NCBI GenBank assembly: GCA_963624975.1
Contig: CAVFRF010000008.1
Location: 1 to 6,578 of the forward strand
Source: CAVLCC01 sp963624975
GTDB lineage: Bacteria > Actinomycetota > Coriobacteriia > Coriobacteriales > CADBOM01
DNA: 6,578 bases
Reading direction: 5' to 3'
Shown: piece after piece, positions 1 to 6,578 of the stretch
Numbering within the stretch: the first letter of the stretch is position 1
Layout: each line of letters opens with the position of its first letter
Notes under the pieces: generated by a model
Seen by the model: the letters and a program-made list of their open reading frames with translations, nothing else
Told to the model about the DNA's origin: nothing
Database searches by the model: none
Made by a program: the position numbers and the translations under genes

Positions 1-115
1 GACTTCTGGCTGTAAAGCCCAGCCTGAGCCGTTATGGTATGTCCCGCGCAGGGCACCCCAGGGTGAGTTTCGAGAAGAAAACGCGGGGACTTGCAGGTCG
101 AAACCTGGCGAGCCT
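1..115 (-). repeat. Palindromic intergenic repeat, copy 1 (truncated by window edge)
   Basis: Bases 1-47 are identical to 2658-2704, and similarity continues with substitutions to about 96 (match 2753). A block ACCTGGCGAG at 103-112 then recurs at 2769-2778. Only half of the palindrome is inside the window: the 3' arm with TTATGG, TATG and CCCGCGC is present, and its partner arm would lie before base 1. Strand is given so that the conserved CATA loop is read 5'; in that sense it is co-directional with ettA and lies just after its stop codon. A small extra hairpin, CAGGT / ACCTG with a CGAA loop, occupies 94-107. Whether it ends ettA transcription is unknown; no T-run follows it on the minus strand. 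Confidence 0.8.
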
Positions 116-121
116 CTTCGA

Positions 122-1801
<1,680 letters not shown>

Positions 1802-2001
1802 CTTGCGCCCTTTCCATCGCGATACGTGCTGCATATTTTCCCATAGCGAGCCATGCCGCCCGCACCCGCCGCCCGCGCACGGCAAACGCGAGCGCGGGGA
1901 TATCGGGTATCATCTCGTTTGGCAAAAAGCGATTGGATGCGAGACGCGAGCTGTGGCAGGCAAGCGCATCGCGTTGCGAGATTTGGGGAGAACGCGCTTT
2001 G
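1802..2001. promoter_or_regulatory. Divergent intergenic region, ettA / GNAT promoters
   Basis: These 200 bp must hold start signals for both divergent genes. On the minus strand a TTGCCA (1920-1925) stands 17 bases from TATCCC (1897-1902), a weak possible -35/-10 pair for ettA. The ettA ribosome site reads GGAAAGGG on the minus strand just before the ATG at 1801. On the plus strand GGGGAG (1985-1990) stands 11 bases before the GNAT ATG. I found no convincing plus-strand promoter, operator or leader RNA. The promoter assignment is a visual guess. Confidence 0.3.
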
Positions 2002-2490
2002 ATGAGGATAAGGGAAGCATCGTCGGCAGAGATTCCGGAGCTGATGGACATCTTCGTCCACGCTCGCGAGTACATGCGCGCCAACGGCAACGGCACGCAG
2101 TGGCCCGACGACTATCCGTCCCTCGAAATCGTGGAGTCCGAGATCGCCAACTCGCAGCGCTTCGTGTTCGACGACGATGGCGACATCCTGGGCACCTTCT
2201 CGCTCATCGCAGGCGAAGACTCCACCTATGGAGTGATCGAGCAGGGCGACTGGAGCCAGGACGCTCCCTATTCCACGATCCATAGGCTGGCATCGTGGGG
2301 CAAGGTGCACGGTCTGTCGCGTGCCTGCTTCGACTTCTGCACCCAGCACGCCGACTACCTGCGCATCGACACCCATGCCTGCAACGCCTCGATGCTGGCC
2401 GCCATAAGGTCCTACGGCTTCCGCGAGTGCGGCATCATCCATATTTGGGACGGCACCCCGCGCATCGCCTTCGACTACATCGTGAGGTAG
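2002..2490 (+). CDS. GNAT-family N-acetyltransferase
   Basis: Probable acetyl-CoA dependent N-acetyltransferase of 162 residues, the normal size for a single GNAT domain; the substrate is unknown. Visible features are the N-terminal MRIREASSAEIPELMDIF (strand 1 and helix 1), a strand DILGTFSLI (61-69), and the acetyl-CoA region IHRLASWGKVHGLSRACFDF (93-112). There the usual R/Q-x-x-G-x-G/A loop appears as SWGKVHGLS, a variant I recall from related Gram-positive acetyltransferases. It is followed by YLRIDTHACNASMLAAIRSYGFRECG, the typical strand 5 to helix 4 block, and a terminal DGTPRIAFDY. The start at 2002 was chosen because conserved residues begin there and GGGGAG lies 11 bases upstream; a TTG at 1933 would add 23 unlikely residues. 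The gene stands alone, divergent from ettA, and a palindromic repeat begins a few bases after its stop. Confidence 0.87.
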   Translation: MRIREASSAEIPELMDIFVHAREYMRANGNGTQWPDDYPSLEIVESEIANSQRFVFDDDGDILGTFSLIAGEDSTYGVIEQGDWSQDAPYSTIHRLASWGKVHGLSRACFDFCTQHADYLRIDTHACNASMLAAIRSYGFRECGIIHIWDGTPRIAFDYIVR

Positions 2491-2493
2491 AGG

Positions 2494-2606
2494 TTGAGAA
2501 TCCCCCGGGGTGCCGCCGCGGGGCATACCTTACCGGCTCAGGCTTCGCTTCGCTGCAGAAGTCGCCGCTAAGGCACACCCCACGTCGGCACCTGGAGAGT
2601 CCTCAA
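2494..2606 (+). repeat. Palindromic intergenic repeat, copy 2 (short form)
   Basis: Imperfect palindrome starting 3 bases after the GNAT stop. Pairings seen: TTGAG (2494-2498) with CTCAA (2602-2606); CCGGGGTGCC (2505-2514) with GGCACCTGG (2587-2595); GGGG (2520-2523) with CCCC (2578-2581); an internal loop CATA (2524-2527) opposite CACA (2574-2577); CCTTA (2528-2532) with TAAGG (2569-2573); CGGC (2534-2537) with GCCG (2564-2567). An apical region follows, flanked by CTCAGG and CAGAAGTC. Reverse-complemented, it aligns with copy 3. There is no T-run at the 3' side, so it is not a classical intrinsic terminator, although the RNA could still form a stable 3' end for the GNAT message. Confidence 0.82.
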
Positions 2607-2617
2607 TAACATTATGG

Positions 2618-2780
2618 TTGAGTCGCCGGGGCCCCGTGCGGGGCGTGCCGTAACGGCGACTTCTGGCTGTAAAGCCCAGCCTGAGCCGTTATGGTATGTC
2701 CCGCACAGGGCATCCCAGGCGGAGCTTCGAGAAGATAAGGCGGAGACTTGCAAATTCCCCGCACGGGCACCTGGCGAGTC
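2618..2780 (-). repeat. Palindromic intergenic repeat, copy 3 (long form)
   Basis: Inverted relative to copy 2 and separated from it by 11 bases. Core pairings (plus-strand coordinates): GTGCGGG (2636-2642) with CCCGCAC (2700-2706); loop CGTG (2644-2647) opposite TATG (2695-2698); CCGTAACGGC (2648-2657) with GCCGTTATGG (2685-2694), ten pairs including one G-U. An apical CTGGC / GCCCAG hairpin follows. Unlike copies 2 and 4 there is a second 3' arm: 2757-2780 is complementary to 2620-2643 at 20 of 24 positions plus one G-U. The left arm can therefore pair with either of two partners. Bases 2658-2753 match copy 1. Confidence 0.82.
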
Positions 2781-2907
2781 GTCTAAGCTTCCGGACTGCA
2801 ATCACCCATTAATTGAACCTATAAGCTTTATATCCGCTGCTTTAGGGCATAATCTAGGGTTGGCTAGTGCAGTGTTTCGGCGCGACGTGAATAGGAGATG
2901 AAAGCCG
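2781..2907 (+). promoter_or_regulatory. Leader and probable promoter region of the ABC exporter operon
   Basis: This stretch is clearly richer in A and T than its surroundings and precedes the exporter operon. Possible -10 hexamers are CATAAT (2848-2853) and TATAAG (2820-2825), but neither has a good -35 at the right distance. A small palindrome TATAA-GCT-TTATA centred near 2826 could be a regulator site. AGGAG (2893-2897) lies 10 bases before the ATG at 2908 and is the ribosome binding site. Promoter positions are visual guesses. Confidence 0.4.
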
Positions 2908-3732
2908 ATGTCCAACCTCGTTCTAAACGTGAGCCACTACAGGAAGTCCTACGGACCCAAGCTCGTGGTTCCAGACCTGTCGCTCTCGGTGGAGGCCGGA
3001 GACGTGTTCGGCTACATCGGTCACAACGGTTCGGGAAAGACCACCCTCATCAGGTCGATCGTGGGCGCGCAGCCCATGGATTCGGGCCAGATCGAGGTGT
3101 GCGGCTTCGACGTGGAGCACCAGCCGGTGGAATGCAAGCGCCGCATGGCCTACGTGCCCGACAATCCCGACGTGTACGACTTCATGACCGGCATCCAGTA
3201 TCTCAACTACGTGGCCGACGTGTTCGGCGTCGAGTCCGGCGTCCGCCAGAAGCGCATCTCGGAATACGCGGAGCGGCTGGGGCTGGCGCAGGCGCTCGGC
3301 TCCATGGCATCCTCGTACTCGCACGGCATGAAGCAGAAGCTGGTGCTCATCGGCGCGTTCCTGCACGATCCGATGCTGCTGGTGCTCGACGAGCCCTTCG
3401 TGGGCCTCGACCCGCTGGCAAGCCACGAGCTTAAGCTCATGATGGGCGAGACCGCATCGCGCGGAGGCGCGGTGTTCTTCTCGTCGCATGTGCTGGAGGT
3501 CGTGGAGAAGCTCTGCAACAAGGTCGCGATTCTGAAGGCCGGCGAGCTGCTGGCATGCGGCGAGACCGAGGCGGTGCGAGGCGACGAGTCGCTCGAAGAG
3601 GTGTTCCTCGGACTCATCGAGGACGCGTCGGCCGCCAACACGACTCCGGCCGGCTACCAGCCCGCGCAGGACGCGCCCGCGGCCGAGCAGCCCGCGCAGA
3701 AGTCCGGACTCTTCGGAAAGCGCAGGGGCTAG
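2908..3732 (+). CDS. ABC transporter ATP-binding protein (ABC-2 type exporter ATPase)
   Basis: Cytoplasmic ATPase of 274 residues that powers the permease encoded one base downstream; the substrate is unknown. Motifs in order: Walker A GHNGSGKTT (38-46); Q-loop region RRMAYVPDNPDVYDFMTG (78-95), where the usual Gln is replaced within VPDNP, as I recall for this exporter subfamily; signature SHGMKQK (138-144), a variant of LSGGQ; Walker B LLVLDEP (157-163) with Glu162; D-loop GLD; and switch His194 in SSHVLE. The single ABC domain ends near residue 235. A low-complexity tail rich in Ala, Pro and Gln follows, ending in the basic LFGKRRG, which is not needed for the fold. The start follows AGGAG (2893-2897); an overlapping ATG at 2898 is in another frame. 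No substrate-binding protein is encoded nearby, which fits export rather than import. Confidence 0.95.
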   Translation: MSNLVLNVSHYRKSYGPKLVVPDLSLSVEAGDVFGYIGHNGSGKTTLIRSIVGAQPMDSGQIEVCGFDVEHQPVECKRRMAYVPDNPDVYDFMTGIQYLNYVADVFGVESGVRQKRISEYAERLGLAQALGSMASSYSHGMKQKLVLIGAFLHDPMLLVLDEPFVGLDPLASHELKLMMGETASRGGAVFFSSHVLEVVEKLCNKVAILKAGELLACGETEAVRGDESLEEVFLGLIEDASAANTTPAGYQPAQDAPAAEQPAQKSGLFGKRRG

Positions 3733-3733
3733 G

Positions 3734-5449
3734 ATGACCGACAACTCGCTCAACTCCAGCGTGGCCAACACGGCTGCGCCCGCGATCGAACCCGCGCCAG
3801 GGGTCTCGTCTGCCACCGCGTTCAAGCTCCTCATGAGGGTTCGCACGCAATCGATACTCTCTGCGCTGGGTCTCTACTCCAAAGACAACGGCGGGGCCAT
3901 CGCCCTCACCATCCTCACGTCGCTCAAGACGATTCTCATCATGCTGGTGGCCATCACCGTGTCGGCTGGTCTGGGCATCTTCCTGTCGTTCAGCGACCCG
4001 TCGTCCACCCCGGCGCTCGCCGCAACGGTGGAGTCGGTGGTGGCGCTCCTGCTCACCGTCGGACAGGCCGGCGGCGTTCTGTTCGGACAGCGCGACCTCG
4101 ACTTCCGCATGTCGCTGCCCATCTCGACGCGCGTGATGACCATGTCGCAGATCGCGGCGTTCTTCCTCTACCAGGTGCTGTGGTCCATAGCGATCATGCT
4201 GCCGATGTGCATCGCGTACCTTGTCGTGGCACAGGGCACCGCTTTGCAGGCGCTGTTCCTGCTGGTGTGCGTGCTGCTCACCCCCATGGTGCCGGTGAGC
4301 CTGGGCATCCTGATCGCCTTCGCGGTCTCGCTGTTCTCGTCGAGGTTCCGCTACTCCAGCCTCGTCTACATCGTGGTCGGCATGGTGGCCCTGGTGCTCA
4401 TGTACACGCTCTGGTTCGGCCACTCGTCGTTCTCGACCCCCGAAGCCAGCATGGACGCCCTCAACCAGGCTGTCTCTGCCGTCAGGGTGGTCGCGTACGC
4501 GTATCCGCTCTCCGCATGGATCGCCCACTCGATGTCGGGCGCGGTGCTCTCGGGCGTGTTCTTCGTTGTCGTCTCCTTCGCGGTGCCTGCACTCGTGGTC
4601 GAGCTGTTCTCGCGCCTCTACCTGCGCATCAACGCAATCCTGGCATCCCGTCTCTCGGGGCACACCGTCAAGCTGGACGCTTCTGCCACGCGCTCGAGTG
4701 CGCCCCTCATGGCAATGTGCAAGATGGAGTTCAAGCGCATCTTCTCCATCCCGCAGTATGCGATCGACTGCATGTTCGGCAACGTGATGGTCATCGTGCT
4801 CGCAATCGTCGTGGCGGTCATGGGATCCGATGCGTCGATCAACATGCTCGTGATACAGTACGGGCACCTGGATGAATCCGCGGCTGCCGCTGCGATGGAC
4901 TTCCTCTCGGTGGTGTTCCCGTGGGTCATCGCGTTCCTGGTGTCTGCCAGCCCCAGCTCTGCTTGCGCGATTTCGATCGAGGGCCCCAATGCGTGGATCA
5001 TGGCCACGGCTCCGCTTAGCACCAAGGACGTGCTGATGAGCAAGGTGTATGCCAGCATGCTGCAGACCGCCGTGGCTGCGATATTTGCCGCAATCGCGCT
5101 GGTCGCCACGGGTGCCATCGACCTGATCGGCGCGATCGAGATTCTGCTGCTCGCGGGCGGCCTGACCTTCTTCAACGCATGCCTGGGCATAGTGATGGAC
5201 TGCAAGAGCCCCAACTACTCATGGATCAAGCCCGAAGACGCCATGAAGCGCGGCAAAGGCCGTATGACCGTGGTAATCGTGGATCTGGCCGAGATCGTCG
5301 TCGGAGGCATCCTCACGATGGTCGTGTGCATCTTCGGCGGATTGACTGCCGGCGAAATCGTGGTGGCGGCACTCGGAATAGCCGGCTTCGTCGGAGGCTT
5401 CATGGCCATCAATTCGGCGAGCAAGAAGCCGATCTACATCGTGAAATAG
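3734..5449 (+). CDS. ABC-2 family permease, multi-spanning exporter subunit
   Basis: Integral membrane partner of the upstream ATPase, 571 residues. After a Ser/Ala/Pro-rich cytosolic N-terminus, hydrophobic segments lie near 61-86, 97-117, 138-165, 170-200, 208-228, 269-292, 347-364, 388-404, 440-459, 465-488, 511-533 and 538-558, about twelve helices by eye. The cytosolic segment ISIEGPNAWIMATAPLST (413-430), continuing to VLMSKV, matches the pattern I recall for large ABC-2 type permeases, where an S-x-E-G-x-N-x-W block precedes a helix. FGQRDLDFRMSLPIST (117-132) is a similar block in the first half, so the protein reads as two related halves. The ATG lies one base after the ATPase stop (TAG-G-ATG) with only a weak GGGG upstream, so translation is probably coupled. 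There is no signal peptide. The substrate cannot be read from sequence; peptide, lipid or drug are all possible. Confidence 0.93.
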   Translation: MTDNSLNSSVANTAAPAIEPAPGVSSATAFKLLMRVRTQSILSALGLYSKDNGGAIALTILTSLKTILIMLVAITVSAGLGIFLSFSDPSSTPALAATVESVVALLLTVGQAGGVLFGQRDLDFRMSLPISTRVMTMSQIAAFFLYQVLWSIAIMLPMCIAYLVVAQGTALQALFLLVCVLLTPMVPVSLGILIAFAVSLFSSRFRYSSLVYIVVGMVALVLMYTLWFGHSSFSTPEASMDALNQAVSAVRVVAYAYPLSAWIAHSMSGAVLSGVFFVVVSFAVPALVVELFSRLYLRINAILASRLSGHTVKLDASATRSSAPLMAMCKMEFKRIFSIPQYAIDCMFGNVMVIVLAIVVAVMGSDASINMLVIQYGHLDESAAAAAMDFLSVVFPWVIAFLVSASPSSACAISIEGPNAWIMATAPLSTKDVLMSKVYASMLQTAVAAIFAAIALVATGAIDLIGAIEILLLAGGLTFFNACLGIVMDCKSPNYSWIKPEDAMKRGKGRMTVVIVDLAEIVVGGILTMVVCIFGGLTAGEIVVAALGIAGFVGGFMAINSASKKPIYIVK

Positions 5450-5470
5450 AGAAGAACGAGGATTTTGCAG

Positions 5471-5509
5471 AAGTGCCCGCGTCGGACAGACCGTCTGGCG
5501 CGGGCACTT
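5471..5509 (+). terminator. Hairpin after the exporter operon, T-run missing
   Basis: AAGTGCCCGCG (5471-5481) pairs perfectly over 11 bases with CGCGGGCACTT (5499-5509); the 17-base loop contains a smaller CAGA / TCTG hairpin. It lies 22 bases after the permease stop, where a terminator is expected. The following bases AGACAAGATT contain no T-run. The 3' half recurs at 6244-6264, where it is followed by six Ts, so this terminator may have been interrupted. Confidence 0.65.
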
Positions 5510-5510
5510 A

Positions 5511-5913
5511 GACAAGATTGTTTGGGGGAGCAACTGCGAGCTGATTGCCCTGAGGCGCGCTGCAAACGCAGGGCTGATCAGCATGCGGAACTCGGACACC
5601 CTTAGCCGCCTGTCCTCCACGATGTTCTATGGGATGTTCGGCTTGTGCCCCAGCAACCCTGGCGGCAACGTCGATGTCAAGGCGCTCAAAGAAGAGCGTT
5701 TTGATCTGATATGAATCAGGCCGTTGCGCATATGCTGGACAAGACTTTGAGGACGCGGCATTCGATCAAAAATCCTCGAATAAGGAGCAAATCGTAACGT
5801 TGAATCTGGATGGAGTAAAGGTCCCAGATGAAATACGTGCTATCGAAGGACTAGATGTCGACGAGAAAAAACTGGTCGCTGCATATCGTGTCGCCAAGAT
5901 GACGAAGATGTGA
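5511..5913 (+). pseudogene. Frameshifted, N-terminally truncated coding remnant, family unknown
   Basis: Two abutting frames read like protein but neither is a complete gene. The first runs from about 5511 with IALRRAANAGLISMRNSD, continues through NPGGNVDVKALKEERFDL, and meets a TGA at 5712-5714. The second is open from 5710 and contains YESGRCAYAGQDFEDAAFD, then LNLDGVKVPDEIRAIEGL, then KKLVAAYRVAKMTKM, ending at the TGA at 5911-5913. Removing one base near 5709 joins them into about 134 continuous residues. The second frame has no good start codon of its own, and the first has no ATG or GTG with a ribosome site near its beginning, so this looks like the C-terminal part of a decayed gene. 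I do not recognise the family. The reading begins immediately after the terminator hairpin. A chance open reading is possible. Confidence 0.4.
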
Positions 5914-6243
5914 GAGCAACGATTGCGATCTCCAGCGTCACAATCCCCAGATGCTGCAAATTTGCGACTATCGCAGATAGCAGAGGCATTTTTTCCAGTT
6001 TTGTGTTGCAGATTCACGGTTGTCGCAAATTGCTCCATCTCGGGAGACGTAAATCTCGCCGCAGTCCTTCTTGAAGGGTAAAGATAATGAACAATATTGC
6101 CGTTTTTGTTCATTATCTTTCGAAAATATCGTCATGAAGATACTTTGAGTACATTCAAAATCAGTCGGAATCAGCACCAATCGCAAATCTGCAACGCATT
6201 TCTGCAAATTATCGTCTGGTGCAGCTCGTATCTGGAAACGCTC
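5914..6243. other. Low-GC gene-free stretch with inverted repeats
   Basis: About 330 bp with markedly lower GC than the rest (22 of 60 bases in 6121-6180). No convincing gene is present on either strand. It contains the perfect inverted repeat at 6080-6120, inverted TTTGCGAC / GTCGCAAA words at 5956-5968 and 6022-6033, a related TCGCAAATCTGCAAC at 6181-6195, and a GCACCA / TGGTGC pair at 6174-6179 and 6217-6222. It probably forms one foreign or decayed segment together with the coding remnant to its left. Confidence 0.5.
6080..6120. repeat. Perfect 15-bp inverted repeat, 11-base spacer
   Basis: AAAGATAATGAACAA (6080-6094) and TTGTTCATTATCTTT (6106-6120) are exact reverse complements. The arms contain only four G/C of fifteen and no T-run follows on either strand, which argues against an intrinsic terminator. 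A recombinase or regulator binding site, or the end of a decayed element, are alternatives. Confidence 0.85.
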
Positions 6244-6268
6244 GATCGTCTTACGCGGGCACTTTTTT
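6244..6268 (+). repeat. Duplicated 3' half of the operon terminator, with T-run
   Basis: Bases 6244-6264 match 5489-5509 at 18 of 21 positions, including an exact CGCGGGCACTT, and run on into a six-T tract (6263-6268). The 5' arm GTGCCCGCG is not found nearby upstream, so this copy cannot form the hairpin locally. It looks like the original downstream end of the terminator at 5471-5509. Confidence 0.75.
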
Positions 6269-6280
6269 GCCGAGGCTCTC

Positions 6281-6370
6281 CCGGGGTGCCATCGCGGGGT
6301 ATATCTGAACGGATCAGATTGGCCTTCGGCCAAAAGTGGCCGTTCAGACACACCCCACGCTGGCACCTGG
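6281..6370 (+). repeat. Palindromic intergenic repeat, copy 4 (short form)
   Basis: Same architecture and orientation as copy 2. CCGGGGTGCC (6281-6290) pairs with GGCACCTGG (6362-6370); GGGG (6296-6299) with CCCC (6353-6356); internal loop TATA (6300-6303) opposite CACA (6349-6352); TCTGAACGG (6304-6312) with CCGTTCAGA (6340-6348), nine Watson-Crick pairs that differ in sequence from copies 2 and 3. The apex is TTGGCC-TTC-GGCCAA (6319-6333). It lies between the plus-strand exporter region and the convergent minus-strand zinc-ribbon gene. Confidence 0.83.
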
Positions 6371-6384
6371 CATACCGGCTATTC

Positions 6385-6407
6385 TTGAGTCCTTCTCGCG
6401 ACTCCAA
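6385..6407 (-). terminator. Possible weak 3' hairpin of the zinc-ribbon gene
   Basis: On the minus strand TTGGAGTC and GACTCAA form a seven-pair stem with one bulge, starting 17 bases after the stop codon. The following bases AAGAATAGCC are not a T-run, so its function as a terminator is doubtful. Confidence 0.25.
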
Positions 6408-6424
6408 ACGCTCCTTGCCAGCGG

Positions 6425-6578
6425 TTACGGGCGGCGGGTACCGCAGTTGCCGCAGAAGTTACCCGTGTTCTGCGCGCCGCACTGGCAGGTCCACGGGCCT
6501 GTGGCGGGGGCGGGCCTGGCCGAACCGCAGTTGCCGCAGAAGTTACCCGTGTTCTGCGCGCCGCACTGGCAGGTCCAC
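6425..6578 (-). CDS. C-terminal tandem zinc-ribbon segment, partial; possibly an SPFH/virion-core-like protein
   Basis: The 3' end of a minus-strand gene enters from the right edge; 50 residues plus stop (TAA at 6427-6425) are visible. They consist of WTCQCGAQNTGNFCGNCG, a ten-residue Ala/Pro linker, an identical second copy of the 18-residue unit, and TRRP. Each unit has two C-x-C/C-x-x-C type knuckles (Cys 3, 5, 14, 17), which would bind one zinc. This W-x-C-x-C-G-x-x-N-x-G-x-F-C-x-x-C-G pattern is what I recall at the C-terminus of bacterial SPFH (band 7) proteins annotated as virion-core-like, and also of other zinc-ribbon proteins. The N-terminal domain that would settle the family is outside the window. 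Two 55-bp stretches (6440-6494, 6524-6578) are identical, with an 84-bp period, and more units may lie beyond the edge. Confidence 0.7.
   Translation of the reverse strand, partial: WTCQCGAQNTGNFCGNCGSARPAPATGPWTCQCGAQNTGNFCGNCGTRRP
6440..6578. repeat. In-frame 84-bp-period direct repeat inside the zinc-ribbon gene
   Basis: Bases 6440-6494 and 6524-6578 are identical over 55 positions. The period of 84 bases equals 28 codons, so gain or loss of units keeps the frame. Synonymous sites are also identical, which indicates recent duplication or gene conversion. Confidence 0.9.

Noticed and set aside
1802..1885. 28-residue N-terminal extension of EttA from the ATG at 1885
   Set aside because: Family members begin at MAEFIYQM or its equivalent, and a good ribosome site stands directly before the ATG at 1801.
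2505..2595. TPP riboswitch, suggested by GGGGTGCC
   Set aside because: The CTGAGA and ACCTGATC-type core elements are absent, the element occurs in both orientations, and it is not placed before thiamine genes.
2618..2780. T-box or transcription-attenuation leader for the exporter operon
   Set aside because: No T-box sequence, no specifier loop and no T-run after the hairpins. The repeated occurrence elsewhere argues for a dispersed element.
2494..2780. Integron attC sites or CRISPR repeats
   Set aside because: The attC core sites are lacking and there is no integrase or cassette array. There are no short direct repeats with regular spacers.
3614..4867. 417-residue minus-strand open frame opposite the exporter genes
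   Set aside because: Its His/Arg/Glu-rich composition is the usual antisense shadow of GC-rich coding DNA. The plus-strand ATPase and permease account for the region.
6071..6090. Promoter TTGAAG with GATAAT
   Set aside because: The two hexamers are only six bases apart, and no gene follows on the plus strand.
5766..6113. 115-residue minus-strand open frame over the low-GC region
   Set aside because: It overlaps the more protein-like plus-strand remnant, has an odd Cys/Arg/Ser-rich composition, no clear ribosome site and no recognisable domain. It crosses the inverted-repeat words, which explains part of its openness.

Overview
The window is GC-rich chromosomal DNA from an actinobacterium. 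The EttA protein sequence, the coding composition and the zinc-ribbon gene at the right edge fit the class Coriobacteriia best, with Bifidobacteriaceae as the alternative. This placement is inference from remembered family resemblance, not a search.

Layout from left to right. (1) Positions 1-120 hold the truncated end of a dispersed palindromic repeat, just downstream of ettA. (2) ettA, an ABC-F translation factor, lies on the minus strand (122-1801). (3) A 200-bp divergent intergenic region follows. (4) A small GNAT acetyltransferase lies on the plus strand (2002-2490). (5) An intergenic region (2491-2907) carries two more copies of the repeat, in opposite orientations, and then an AT-richer leader. 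(6) A two-gene ABC-2 type exporter operon follows on the plus strand: the ATPase (2908-3732) and a roughly 12-helix permease (3734-5449), separated by one base. (7) About 975 bp without an intact gene (5450-6424) holds a terminator hairpin, a frameshifted coding remnant, a low-GC stretch with inverted repeats, a second half-terminator with a T-run, and a further copy of the palindromic repeat. (8) The 3' end of a minus-strand gene with two identical zinc ribbons runs off the right edge.

The genes do not form one pathway. EttA tunes translation to energy status, the GNAT enzyme acetylates an unknown small substrate, and the exporter exports or remodels an unknown substrate.

The most interesting content lies between the genes. 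A family of roughly 90-160 bp imperfect palindromes occurs four times in 6.6 kb. Its stems change by compensating substitutions while a small internal loop and the apical flanks stay constant, as expected of a selected structured RNA or DNA hairpin. Separately, the terminator after the permease looks split: a 21-bp imperfect direct repeat of its 3' half brackets a low-GC, decayed segment, and removing that segment would restore a canonical terminator. No established defence, CRISPR or mobile-element system is visible.
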